64,000 nt of DNA, from contig VZDJ01007753.1 in NCBI GenBank assembly GCA_008694505.1, positions 24,176,639 through 24,240,638 of the forward strand. Direction: 5' to 3'. The translations under genes and the position numbers were made by a program. The stretch comes from Cyanoderma ruficeps (lineage: Eukaryota; Chordata; Aves; Passeriformes; Timaliidae). Below the pieces are notes generated by a model that was not told where the DNA came from, did not search any database, and saw nothing but the letters and a program-made list of their open reading frames with translations. Positions 25,269 through 37,665 of the stretch are shown piece after piece. How positions within the stretch are numbered: the stretch's first letter is position 1; each line of letters starts with the position of its first letter.

Positions 25269-26686
25269 GTTTCCAAAAAAAGTAAGGAAATTGAGGAACT
25301 TCCTCAATCAAGAAGAAGAAATTTCTGAAGTTCACGATTAATAAATTAGTCAACAAAATACTAATCTCTGCTTTGGCTGAGATTTTAATTTCTGAGAAGA
25401 CAAATCAGGCTCTTGAAGGATTACATAATGCAATGTAACATTTCAGTGAATAGGGTAAAGGAAAAATGGAAATCAAGGCTGTTATGATATTTTCCTCTTC
25501 TTAGGCAGTTATTCAGAATATGGTACTGCTTTATCTGACAGTGACCTTTGACATACTAGGCCCAAAGTGTTGGAAGGGATTAAATTCTTCTGCAGTCAGT
25601 TTATAATTTTTGCCAGCACTGTCTTTGAAAACAACCCTATGTATGTTTTTCTTGGTTTTTACACTGTGATCATGAACATTTCCCTTGAGATAAGTGCTTT
25701 ATTCTACTTGCACTCTTAATAAATTGCTTAGATTTCTATTAACTTCCCTACCATCATGCTTCCAATTTATAACTCACAGATCTGACTTGTTTTTGTTCCT
25801 GTTTCCTTCTCAGGTCTTAATGTGAAAAGATCTTGACGTACATGTTAATTACATTTAAGTCCAAATCAAAATCTCTATGATAACAATCAAATAAATCTTC
25901 TACAAAAACTGGTCTCTGTCATAGAGATGTGAGTAGCTTATATACTCTTCTAGTTTAGCCAGAAATATTTTCTTGCTAGTATTTCTCTACCTCTCTTTCT
26001 TTCTTCACCCTCCTACACCAAATTTGGACCAGACCAACTAGCAGTTCTTAAAAATACCCAGTTATTGCTGGATAATTTCCAGTCATGTAACCTCTGGCAG
26101 CTGCTCAAAAGGTTATGGGATTATATTTCTACAAATGTTTTGATGTTACCAGTGGGAATCTAAAGAGCTCTGTTTTTCAAATATTGCCCATATCTGTTCC
26201 AGCTTTCCTCTGAAAAATGACAGTGAGATACCACTTGCAATTCTCTCTGTTGGATGTAATCTGCATTATAACTAATGCATCTTTATTACAGTGACAACTC
26301 TCATCAGATATTTTGTGTGCTAGAATTTAGCTCCAAGGGAAGCAGTGATGAGGCTTGGAGCATGTCCCAAAACTGTGAGGAACACATATATTTTACTACT
26401 TGTTCGGCTGGCAACAGCCTATGTGAAGTCACTTATGCATTCACTTTAAATTATAAGTAAGCCAAATGAAACAGGGCCTAGTTAAGTTCTTAAGAAATTT
26501 ATTTTAAAATTATTTTGGGCTCTCATGGATTGCTACCTTGTTCACAAAACTAGTTTAATCTCTTTGCCAAATGTTTCATATTCTCTAGGATCAATAATTG
26601 AAATATATTTTACAACAGAGACTTGGGACCCTGTCTTCAAAGACCCTTGGATGTTCATGCAGTTCCAATACTACAAAGTACCCTTG

Positions 26687-26714
26687 GCTTTTGAGTTAAA
26701 GCTTTTGAGTTAAG
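26687..26714 (+). repeat. 14-bp tandem duplication
   Basis: gcttttgagttaaa (26687-26700) is followed at once by gcttttgagttaag (26701-26714), one mismatch. Slippage product. Confidence 0.9.
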
Positions 26715-27940
26715 TGAGGCATGAGTGGTGTGTTGGCCTTGACTTTTTTCCCCCTGGATCCAAAGAAAAAATCCAGAAACAGCTGTGTAAAAAGTGATGT
26801 AATCCTGGTGTCAGCCATCTTGTACATTAATAGAATGGAGGTAGTTTGGACAAACCTATGTTCCCACTGACTGCCTTACATTTGGTCATTTAAGGTTTTT
26901 TTGGTGAACAGGATGGAAAATGAACTTGAGCTTTTTATTACTGGAAGGCAGACATTCTTACTCAACAGGAAATAAATCGTTAATTCATTTCTTTAAATTC
27001 TAGACTGTATTTACTGACCATGTGTAAAACAAAATAAACCATGTGTAATTTTCATTTTATGTGAATGAAAAAATATATCAAGCATAGCTGCTGGCTTGTC
27101 CTTTAATATTATGTGAAGTTCAGCAGCAGGATATGTTCTTGCAAAAAGTGAAAAAAAAAAGCATTAAAGACTAGGTGCCCTGAGGTTGACTTGCATCCTG
27201 AATGTTCATACTGCTAAACAGTGGGATAAAGTTTATGTTCCATCAAAGTGTGAATGTGCTCTTTGGAAGTGTTTTTTCTTCATGCCTGAACAACTGGCAA
27301 TAAAGAGAAGAGACACAGCATGTGAAGCAGATCCCATCCAGATGCACCCTGATGTCCTTTCTCTGCACTGGGTTAGATAAAGGACTGATTGTTATGGTGA
27401 TTATCAACTTCAGTTTTGCGTTCAGTGAAAATGAAAGATTCAATTCTCCCCTCTCTTGTTATAAAGACTTTCTCCTCTTTTTTTTTCTTTTTTAAATAAG
27501 AAGAACCTAATAAGCAGACACTAGAGGCAGAACTTCAGTGTCCGCAACACCACAAAACATGACATAAGCCCCAAAGTGACTGAGCATGAACTTTGCTTAG
27601 TGAAAATTCAGAGATGATTTGAATACTGGATAATAGCTGCCATGCCTAGCATGACAGTTTTAACAGTATTAGGTTATGATTTCAATGCTTAAATTATAAG
27701 TTCAAATGTATGACAAAGTGGTACACTAAAGACTTAACCTCTTGGATCAATATGTGTTTCCAGCAAGTTCAAAAGGAGAAGGTTTTCATTAGAACAACTA
27801 AAATTAGTTGAATCCTATCCCACTACTTCACAATAGGTCTGTGGTCATGAGCCCTTGCTGGATGCAGTTAGTCAGAGAAGATGCCTACCCAAATAGCTTA
27901 CCTTGATCATGGACATTCAATATAAATATCTAAACTTTTG

Positions 27941-28015
27941 TTCTGGTTTTTTTTTTGGGGGGGTGGGCTTTTTGTTTGTTTTTTTGCTTGGTTGGTTGGT
28001 TGGGGTTTTTTTCTG
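27941..28015 (+). repeat. T/G-rich low-complexity tract with G-quadruplex potential
   Basis: Long T runs alternate with G runs: seven Gs at 27957-27963, GGG at 27965-27967, then GG pairs at 27990, 27994, 27998 and GGGG at 28002-28005 spaced by TT. The second half is a regular two-tier G-quadruplex pattern. Confidence 0.75.
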
Positions 28016-29689
28016 TTGTTTGTAATAAAAAATACTAGAAATTTCTTTTTCATGAATTACAACAGTTCTTTTATATAGCCTTTGGATTAGCACAATGTTC
28101 ACATTAGAAAAAAGTAGAAAACACATAAATTTGCTATTAATTTCATTCTCAATTCCTATTTTTTGTTTGAGATATATTTAAAAATTATATTCTTGTTCAA
28201 GGAGCAAATAATTGTAAGTAACACAAGTGTAATTTTATTCTCCTTATAACAAAGTTCCCCTTCACAAATTCTACTAAAGATATTTGTCAGAATATATATT
28301 CTGGTTCAGTAACCTTGATTTTCTGTTGGTCTGGTCCTCATCAATTTGGAAGAGAGTGTCAGCCCAGGGGCATAATAAAAAATGGATTTCATATGATTTG
28401 CATTTCTTTTCAGCTTTTACTATTTTACTGCAAACGTAATATTTTCCTAAGAAAAAGGAAAAGAAGATTTTGTTCTATTCATTCTTTGCAACCCTACCTT
28501 TCTTGGGACTTATTTGAAATAATGGCATTTAAAATCAAATGCAAAGCTGTTCTAATTTCCTAAAGCAAAATCTTTTAAATTTTGGCAGAGGCATTTTAAA
28601 AAGCCCCTTGGGAACTGAGAGTTAAAAAAAAATCTACCCTCAATATTTTTTTCCCTGTCTGAAGCAGTATGATCTGTACCTTCTGCACATGTTAAAACTT
28701 GTGGAATAATCTCTGGATTTTCAAAGCGATCACTTACACAATGATAAAAGTGCATTTTCCCATGAGAACAACATTTGTAATGCCCTTCTGAAAACAGGCC
28801 TCAGAATAGGGAAAATATAACTTTCTTTTGGAAGTTTCATTTTCACTGATAAAGCACTGAAAATACAGATATGTGTTGCAGAAAGTGAAGAGAAAAATGA
28901 AAGCAGTAATCATAAAGTAAAAATAAAGGACAGTCTCAATTTATAACAGAACTGAATTATGTATTATAAGTAGAGAGTTAGCTTCTAAACTATAAAACTT
29001 TTTAAGATTTTCATAAAATAAATATAGAAAGATATATAGAAAGACTAAATTTGTAAGAAAGAATGTTTGTTGTAAACGAAAGACAAGCATTGAGAGTAAT
29101 TTTATCCTCCTTAATGCAGGCTTGCTCCATGTGAGCATCAGTTGAATTCATTTAAGCACCACTGATGACACTAGCAGCAGTAGAGACAGGAGTGTTTCCT
29201 CCAGCTGTAGAGATGTGCACATAAACATGGATGGCTCTCTTATTTTACAACCTCTGTCATTTTCCCACCTACTATGACATCAAACCCATGACCCTGGCTT
29301 AGACACAGCACTACTGAAAACATTGCTCTCCACTGAAACTCCTCCACATCTTCTTGCAGAGTACTTTTATCATCTGAACTAAGGGTCTGTGACCAGGGTT
29401 CACACCATGGTTTTTCCCACCTCTGTGCATTCAGTTGTCTCCCCAAGACACAGCCTTGTCTCTAAGGCTTCAACAATGTGTTGTCTCCTACTGCAACATC
29501 AGTTCTCCTACACCAGAGCTCTGCAATGTTCCACTCATTTTCAGATAAGTGTTCTCAACAAGTTTAACTTTCACATGTTACTCCAGAGCTATGTGGAGCC
29601 TTGGTAGGACTCAGACTTTTCTGTAGATTGTTTTAGAATCACTTAATCGGGACCTTCACAATAATTTTTTTTACTAAAGTATATGCTAC

Positions 29690-29818
29690 CAGATGTTCAA
29701 AACTCACCTAGACAAGTTCCTTTGTAACCTGGCTCTAGGTGAACCTGCCTTAGCTGCAGGGTTGGACTACATGATCTCCAAAAGGCCCTTCCAATCCTAG
29801 CAATTCTGTGATTCATGA
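29690..29818 (+). mobile_element. CR1 LINE 3' end
   Basis: Plus-strand CR1 terminal segment: cacctagacaagttcc, ctaggtgaacctgccttagc, gggttggactacatgatctc, aaaggcccttccaatcc and a tail caattctgtgattcatgaga with one good octamer. Only the last about 130 bp of the element is present, a typical 5'-truncated insertion. Confidence 0.9.
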
Positions 29819-32792
29819 GATCAATTTGATTGATTTACACCATGGGTAAAATTCTATATTGCAAACCTAGTTTAAGAATCTTACAGTCTCTCTGTTTCCT
29901 AACTGCCTCCCTTGTCCCTCCCAAAGTAATTGACTCTCCTGTCAGTTGTGTTGATACTGGTGTCTGAGACGACATGTTACAAATTAGATTAGTGAAATCA
30001 TCTAGATGAAAGAAAGAGTCAAACAAAGGAATTCTGTACAAAAATTCAAATCTTTTTTTCATAAAGCAATTTTCCCTTTCAATAATCGTTTTCCTTTGCT
30101 CTTCTTTAGAGTGCCTCCAGCTAATATAATTTCTACTGCTATCAAGGTACCTGAAGGCTGGCATATCTATTTAAATTGTGAAACTATAGAAAGGTCTATT
30201 TTAAAGAATATATGTGGCAATTGTCAAGCTAGTTTTTCAGATCACAGATGTCTGACTGCTGTATTATGCAGCAAGACAGTATCAAAGTTGTTTACTGTGG
30301 TCTTTGATTTCTAATAGAAGTGTCATAAGTTCAATATTGCTACAAAATGGACAGAGAATTATGCAGAACAATAAGCATAAAAACACTTGCTGTCCTTAAC
30401 TGCTACTAGGCTACTGCACAAAGAAAATTTATATATCTTAGTGATAGCTTTAAGGAGAATGGATACCTGTGCTACTTAATGTCTTATATTCTTTTCACCT
30501 TGAACTGCATTTCATGTATAGTTAAAAGGTTAAAAGAATAGTTTTACATCTATTAAAGTATTTCTTCAAGTATTTTATTGCATCAACGTGACTGTTCACT
30601 CAACTCCTCCTAACCCAGCTCATGCAAAGGCCTGATGAATGCTGTAAGCTGCACCACCAGGTCAAATCAAGAGCACCAGGCAGGTATGAAACGTGGCCAG
30701 GAAGATCTGAAGGGCCATTATGTGTCCATGGTCACATGAAAATTGATATCTCCTGGAGCCATTATCTTTTTTTCCTTCCCGTTTCCTCATAATTCACTAA
30801 GGTGTGGAAACGGTCTAGATCAATACTTCAAGCTGCAGGGTGTAAAACTGGTTTACCCAAAACAGTTTTGAAGTGGATCTAATGGCATCTGATCACGGAG
30901 TCTTTCCTGCTTCCAAATGAGACAGATACACGGGACACCCACAGTGAGATGGAGGAAGAAGAAGGAGCACCCTCAACATGAGCTAACAAAAAAATCTCTT
31001 CTTTTGTTCACAAGTGCAGGATTAAGTTACAGGTTTCAAATAATGAAATCTTATGATTTAAATAGATTAGAAGTGAATTAAAATGATGGTCTGGTCTGGG
31101 CACAAAGGGGATTGAGCCCTTGTGTGTGAAGTTTGTTTATGATGCTTCTTAATGAGCTCATTAACTAAAGTTTAAATCACAGTGTACATTGTCCTGTAAA
31201 TTTGAGAGATCCAAACCTACTGATATATTTATGCCATTTTTGTTTGTTTATTATATTGAATGCTGAAACTTTCCATTCTGTAAACCCATATAGGTCAAAA
31301 GTATCTTCTCTGCGCAAAAGAATTTGGTGGGTCCTAAAGCAGTTTCATAGAAGATGTTAAAAAAATATTTGTCCCCTATTTATAATGAACTATTAAGATG
31401 ATCCCCTACAAATGCCATGTTTTCTCTGGTGCTTTCACAGCTTCATTTTGATGCAGACCCATAAATCTGGTCAAGTTGTTTCTCAGTATCGCAACTTTCT
31501 GTCTCCAAAGCAGTCTAGAGTGATCACAGTGACAAACCACGATCACGATAGTCAATTGTTTTGCTTCTGTCCAGCCATTCTACAGTTCGTGCATCAAAGC
31601 ACCCTTCTCACTTGAGACTAAAAGAAAATCACAGAGTTCATTGACGCCTCAGGTATTCTCTCCCTTTGGTTTTCATTGCAGAGCAAATTCATGTTACAAA
31701 AATGAGGCTACCTTATTTGAGTTTGGTTTCTGGAACTAAACCACATGTTTCAGATATACTTGGTAATGTCTATTTAGTTCATGGGATGATATCATATATA
31801 CAATAAAGCAACCAGATCATACCAGATATATTGTGTGCTGGGTCTTCCTAGTGGTTTGTTTTGTCACTGCACTGTTGATGCATCATGCTGCTTGCTAATG
31901 TATATCCAGTTTTAAAAATATGGAAACTAACAATGCAATACTTCTGGGTACTGAGAAAAGGGAAAAGATTGAAACACTTTTCTTAGTTATAGTCACAAGG
32001 GAATATTTTTATAGCCTAAAATTACTATGTGAAAATCTAGTTAAACACAATTCTTAAAGCTTAGTTAATTTTAAAACTTTATTAAATGACTTTTAGTTTA
32101 CTTAAGTACTTTAGATGCACAATATAGAGGTACTTTAGTACTCTTTTATAGAGTACTTTCAGTGCACAGGTAGAATGGAACTGAGTAATTATTAAAGAAT
32201 TAAAGTTCTAGGCAGCAGAGAGATGGGGTTTTAATCACTAGTCTTTACATGAGTGTTTTTTGTTTGTGTTTCAACTGCTTTGTTTGCACTTTCTCATTTG
32301 AAAGTTTATGTACACAGTGATTACGTGATGTATACCTTTCACATTCTGAAGTTCAATTTAACTGAGAGATTATTTCTACAATACTATAATACTTATGTTT
32401 TACTACTCACTACAGTTAGACTCGTAGAGAAAGATTCCATGCACCATGCCAATATAGCTTGCTAAACTGGTCTTTTGTTATTTAAATAAGACAATGGTAG
32501 GTTGTTTCAGGCATTACTGAATTGCATTAGACAATATTAAGTAGCTACAGCCAGGTCAAAATTTCCTTGTTCTGTGTTTCTTTCTCCCCCAGTTTATCTG
32601 CCCTATAGCTATGATCCCTGAAAATCGTACAGGCATTCTGATATTAAAAATTTATTACTTAATTTCTCTTAACATATCACTTCATCAAGAGCAGAAGATA
32701 TTTTCAGAGCCATACTATTTCCAGAGTTTCAGTAGATGTCCTTTTTGAGCAGAATATATACCTATATGTAGACATATTAACATTCAAATACA
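29819..32792. other. AT-rich DNA without recognised gene or element
   Basis: About 3 kb with no supported gene; the longest open frame is 109 codons on the minus strand near 30.0 kb and is antisense to another frame, without known motifs. A 16-bp perfect palindrome with homeodomain-like half sites lies at 31149-31164. Confidence 0.6.
31149..31164. promoter_or_regulatory. 16-bp perfect palindrome with two TAAT half sites
   Basis: ttaatgagctcattaa is its own reverse complement. It contains TAAT and ATTA cores in inverted orientation separated by 6 bp, a layout bindable by homeodomain dimers. No adjacent promoter is visible, so this is a motif only, not a proven element. Confidence 0.3.
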
Positions 32793-32798
32793 CACTAC
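32793..32798 (+). repeat. target-site duplication, left copy
   Basis: cactac directly before the TGT end of the solo LTR; an identical hexamer follows the LTR at 33105-33110. Confidence 0.85.
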
Positions 32799-32862
32799 TG
32801 TCGCTATTGTACACCGCAACGACACAAAGACTCCGACTTCAGAAAGCTGTAAAGGTGACTCC

Positions 32863-32868
32863 TTTATT
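32863..32868 (-). terminator. AATAAA polyadenylation signal of the solo LTR
   Basis: Plus-strand tttatt, that is AATAAA on the LTR strand, within gaataaagga. Cleavage would be expected about 20 bp downstream, near 32845. Confidence 0.75.
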
Positions 32869-32882
32869 CTCAGAAAATGTCT

Positions 32883-32894
32883 CCCTTTTTATAG
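32883..32894 (-). promoter_or_regulatory. TATA box of the solo LTR
   Basis: Reverse complement reads ctataaaaaggg, a near-consensus TATA box. It precedes the LTR polyadenylation signal by about 20 bp, the usual arrangement in a short LTR. Confidence 0.75.
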
Positions 32895-33104
32895 TATTTT
32901 ACACAGACCAATTCGTATTGGTGACAAGAACACAAACCTCTTCAATCACATTGGTCAGACCAGAGGAACATCAAAAAGAAGCCGGTCCTAGTGGAAATAT
33001 GTAAACATTCTTGCCATTACCAAAATATGTCTCTTGTTTACAGAAAATTCTCTGGGAAATGAATTTCAGAAACCAAAACATGTCAGGCATGAACCAGAGC
33101 TACA

Positions 33105-33110
33105 CACTAC
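33105..33110 (+). repeat. target-site duplication, right copy
   Basis: cactac, identical to 32793-32798. The match extends to 8 bp (cacactac) because the LTR end itself contributes 'ca'; the 6-bp reading is preferred since it leaves TG...CA ends. Confidence 0.85.
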
Positions 33111-36100
33111 AGCTTTCCCCATGGAAAAGTCTCATCTAAGTATTTGCATCAGGAAAACATTGCTGTATGGATGGTGTCGTGTGAACTCTGCAACTGTTAA
33201 AATGGCTGTCCCAACAAGCAATGTAGTGAATGTATGGCTCACCTGGTTCATTAATTCTTATTGGATATTAAATGTTTGGGTCAGGTTTTTACCGATCAGT
33301 AGTTTAGTGGCTTACAGTGAAAAATAGGTTTAGACATGCCACTACTGGTCCCCATGTGTTGGAGGAAAAGTGTCAGAATGATAAAGTTCCCACTACAAAG
33401 GCTATTGGAATTTCAGCAATATACAGTACTGCTCAATTAGATTATGGCACCAGTAAAACTTGGGTTTTACAGTGGGTTTCACCCACTGGCATTTGTTCAA
33501 CATATACCTGAAAATAAGAATGACTGGTCTTTCAGATGCTGATGCATCAATGATTTTTAGGTGTATAAAAAGAAAAAAAATTACAGAGTAAGAATGTACA
33601 AATACCTTTAATATGGAAAACTTCACCTTCAGAAGAAGATGGGTATTATTAAAACTACATAATTCTATGATTAGATTTTTTAAGCTTATTCTAAACTCAG
33701 TGGATATCCTCAAGGGGATAATTGAGAACATGTAAGTTGGATGCTTTTGTACAGCATTTTAATGAATTTTTAAAAATTAAATTGTTTCTTTAAACCAGGC
33801 GACCAAGGGAGACAGTTATTTGTACACTGGAATGTTTTGTATTTCTGTGATAGGAAACTGTAGTTGCAATATTAGAGTACATAAAGATACATCATTGAAA
33901 GGAATAGGCATTGATTGGGTGATGACAGAGTGAAATGTTTATGACTTCTCAGAGAATGGGTTACGGGAATCCTTAATACCTTTGCATAGAAAGAATTTGA
34001 GCATCTTTTTCTTCACAAATATTTCTCAAAATTTTAAGTACCAAAAATGATCATGTAGACCAAGAACATTCACTTCTATTCTTTAGAGATCTTAATCTTA
34101 CAAATAAGTGAAAATAAAAACCAAGTTTAATAGAAATAATTAAGTCTCTACTGTTTTTGTCAAAAATCTTCTAAGATCATTCAGTCCAACCATTAAACTA
34201 ATACTATGAATACCAACAAAAAATGTGGGAGAAAGGATTTACTAAATCCTTCTCTGGGTCCCTCACATAGACAGGCAAATCATCTAATCTTACCCTCATT
34301 GTATTAACCATCTTCATAATGCTAAAGTAGCAGTAAAAACACAAGAGTAGCAAATGTAGGACTTTCAGGTTCCCAGTCTGTTCTGCTTGAAAAAAAATCT
34401 GTATTTTATTGAAAGTATATATACTTCTAAGGCATATATTAATTTGATTGCTTCAGTTCAAGAAAACTTTCTCAGCTATAACTTGAAAATTCCAGGAATT
34501 TAAGTAAAAATAATTACTTCTGATGTCTGCATTGGTACAACTTCTTTCTCCTGGGATCCTTGGTACAGCTTCCTCCTCAGCAGAGAATGATTCAAATCTG
34601 CATAAGTCAATGACTACTTGTCACTCTCACAGGATCTGTTTGTTTACAGAATGCATTAAAAATTTCATGCTTTGCGTACTTCTTTAATTATGCAAGTTGG
34701 TTACTTTATCAACATCAGTCATTATATTACAAAGCACTGTATATAAAAACTATAATAGAGGAAACTACTGAGGCAAAAATTAAACAGAGCTACTCAAGAA
34801 ATTCTGTGGATCTTTCTGCTAAATTCTTATAAACACATTTGTTAGTACTGTCATGGACACCTTGAATTTTTCACCTTCTTATTTTATGGCTTTCAAGCAC
34901 CATGTCAGTTATTTTCAGTGATTTATTCAGAAACACAGGATTTATGAACTATTCTCTTTTTGTCTTTTCACATATTTTTGGGAGACAGCCCCTTCATACT
35001 TCATTTGTTTAGTTCATAAATTCGGCTGAAATTATAGAACTTTTACTTGCTTACCTTTAGGCAGAAGGAAAAAAAAAGCTCATTTTCATGACAGCAAATG
35101 ATACAATATTGCTCTTTATACAGGTTGCCTGACTATTGACAACAAAGTTTAGTGACAGTGGAAACTGTGAAAATAAAAACAGCTAACTACTGTTACATTT
35201 GAAACAGTGTTTTGGGTATGAAACATTTTATTCATTGAAATAGTAGCTAGTTGTTCTTCGAGTCTGTAAAAATGTAATATAAAGGCAAGAAACAAAAATA
35301 AAGTTGACTTAAATTGTAAAGAAGTTACTTCAAAATACTGGGTTTATAATACCCAAACTTGGAACTAAACCACATGGATTTTGTAAATGCGAAATATTTT
35401 TGGGGAAAACTCATTTCTGTACTTGATGAAAATGAGCCCATCTTGTGTACTTCATTGTGCTCATGAGAAGCTGGGAGCTTATGACCATTCAGTTTCATAT
35501 GAATTAGGTGTTGAATGAGCACCAAAAACACTGGAGATTTCTCAATTTATATACAATACCAGAACGTCAGTATTTTGTGGGTAAAGGCTTCTGCTACAAG
35601 AGTTCTAATTTCATGAGTAACAGATTTAATGAGAGACTATCAGATTAATTTGGTTTAATATTAGAAATTTTAAGTAATGACATTTCTTATAGAGAATGCT
35701 GCATATTATAAGAAAAAATTTCTTTTTTTTTTTTTCCCTGGGAATAGCAATTTGCACTTTTTTCAAGAGTTAGCTCTTGGTGGAAAAACTTGTTTTATAT
35801 TAGCAGATGTTGCTATCCTTGTAGGCTTGAAAGGTTTGTTTCCTTCAAGGATAGGTAGTTTGTGTACAATAGGTAAAAAAGGAAAAAACATGGTGACATA
35901 ATCTGAACCAACAACTTACCTATAGGAGGAACTATGATACAGAAATATCTTCATGCTCACGCTAATAAAATTTCAGCTCATTTCAATTATCTGGGAATGA
36001 GATGGTGGTGGAGTTCATGTGAACACTAAATGAGACTATTTCACACCTGCATCATGGTGCACCATCCAGCTATTGACAGATAGTGTCACTCAGAGCAGAT

Positions 36101-37214
36101 TCCTAGATCCTTTCATAAGTGTGAAATCCTGTTTTAGATTTTGTAAAGAGAATATTTTTTAATTCATATTAATGTGCATTTTTATTCTCAATATGTATTT
36201 TTTAACACAAAATAATTTTTTGAACTGAAAAGTTGAAGTAATTTCAGTGAACTTTCCCTTCACTATGGGCTACATTCAACTTGAGCAACAGCAACATAAT
36301 AAAATCAACTGACAAATTTCTTAATTGAAAATGTTTGCTGTAAAATATGGACTATCTGGAATCACTACTAAACAGCATAGGCAGGAGAATCCAGGCATTA
36401 GATTTGTGGTATTTTCTCATTTTGAACACATCTTGCAATCCTGCCTGTTTTGAGACTATGACTTGTTTCAAAATTACAGCTATGCTAGTCATTCTGAAGG
36501 GAAATTTTGAAGCAGTGTTGTATGGATATTTTAAAGGCTTTTAGACAAGAACGGCAATAATACTTTAATGAAAAATTGAGGGCTGGACTTGTTGAGGTTT
36601 TTTACAAAGTATTACACCTTATTCAATAAGTAGTATCCTGTTCTTAGAATTAAAATAATTGAAAAGTAGTTAATGAGTAAAAATAATGTGGTTTATATGA
36701 AATGCAGAAAAATATGCAGTCTAAGTAACATGAGAGTTTAATTGCATATCATAATAATAGTAGGATTACCTTTGTAGCCTGATTTTTAAAAAGCTGGAAA
36801 CCTTAGGTAATTGGCAGAGTACAGCACACTTCAGAATATATTTGTGCTAAAAGAAAGAGAAGGTTCCCAATACTGTACACATTTTTGCTCTAACAAACAT
36901 TTCCCTTTTTATTCCATTTCATGATACATGATATTATATATAAAATCTTGACTACAGTTTAATGTAATGAAGGTTATCATCTGGGACAAAAGTCCTTGCT
37001 TTCACTGACTTATTATTTTTTTCTAACAGACTACTGTGGCAACAAGTAGAATAACTATCTCAAAAAGAAATTTAAAGTTTACAAGATCAAAAAGTAATAT
37101 AATCTCACAATCTGTACATTAATGAAAACGTAAGTCAAGGTTTCTTTCTTCAACCTACACAGATTATTCTCTTTCAGTTTAGCCATGATACCAAAAATAT
37201 TTAGTTTGTTCAGA
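33111..37214. other. AT-rich DNA with one weak CR1 scrap, otherwise no recognised feature
   Basis: About 4.1 kb. Open frames reach 109 codons (minus, near 33.5 kb) without known motifs. The only element-like stretch is a faint CR1 match near 34.17-34.22 kb, listed separately. Confidence 0.6.
34165..34220 (-). mobile_element. possible short CR1 3' scrap
   Basis: ctaagatcattcagtccaac followed by cattaaac resembles the minus-strand CR1 3' region ('...aagatcatcgagtccaaccattaac...'). The match spans about 50 bp and the tail is missing. Confidence 0.5.
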
Positions 37215-37665
37215 TGTAGAAGCCAATAAGATAAGATAAGATGTAAGTCTCAAACAGCTGCAGCCAAATAACCAAGGACTGCTGGTAAGAACAGGCTGCA
37301 AGAAAGGACAAGATGTGCCTAGAGAAGGGAACCATATGGAGGTGGGACAGCCTGTTTGGGGACAAAAGTCCTTTTTCTGGCTTCTGGAAATATGCACCAT
37401 GCAGCTCAGTGCAAGCAGTAATGAGGTTGAGAACCAAGCCTGGACTATCAACCAGAGGTTGATCTGGAGGGAGGTGGAAGTTCACCAAAGCCTCCTGAAG
37501 CCCTCCAGCCCATTTCCAGAAAGGTCTTGAAGAACAAACTCTACATCATAACTAAATTGCATAGAAAGAGAGAAACTTCCCTCCACAGCAGGAAAAACTT
37601 ATCCATAAAAAGATACAACAAAACCTGGGTAGTGGGCAGACTGCACCCTGAATGATACATTAGCT
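37215..37665 (+). repeat. possible LTR-type element, unassigned
   Basis: A GC-richer block in AT-rich surroundings. It contains phrases that I associate with avian LTRs (ggacaaaagtcctttttctg, a cataaaaagatac TATA-like word near 37605, and cctgggtagtgggcagactg after it). Promoter-like word followed by a short leader would fit a plus-strand LTR, but the ends, a polyadenylation signal and flanking duplications were not found. The 90-92-codon antisense frames in it are not recognised. Confidence 0.3.

Larger units (their letters stand above)
25269..29689. other. AT-rich DNA without recognised gene or element
   Basis: About 4.4 kb with no supported gene. Contains a 14-bp tandem duplication at 26687-26714 and a T/G-rich tract near 27.95-28.01 kb. 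Open frames do not exceed 82 codons. Confidence 0.6.
32799..33104 (-). mobile_element. 306-bp solo LTR of an endogenous retrovirus
   Basis: A complete LTR in minus orientation. In its own direction it begins TGTAGCTC, has a TATA box (ctataaaaaggg; plus-strand 32883-32894), an AATAAA signal (plus-strand tttatt at 32863-32868) 20-30 bp further on, and ends ...AATAGCGACA, so the ends are TGT...ACA. A perfect 6-bp duplication (cactac) flanks it on both sides. A 6-bp duplication and the short compact U3-R-U5 are typical of class II (alpha/beta-retrovirus-like) elements. No primer-binding site or coding interior follows, so it arose by recombination between two LTRs. The 65-codon frame inside it is incidental. 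Confidence 0.92.
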
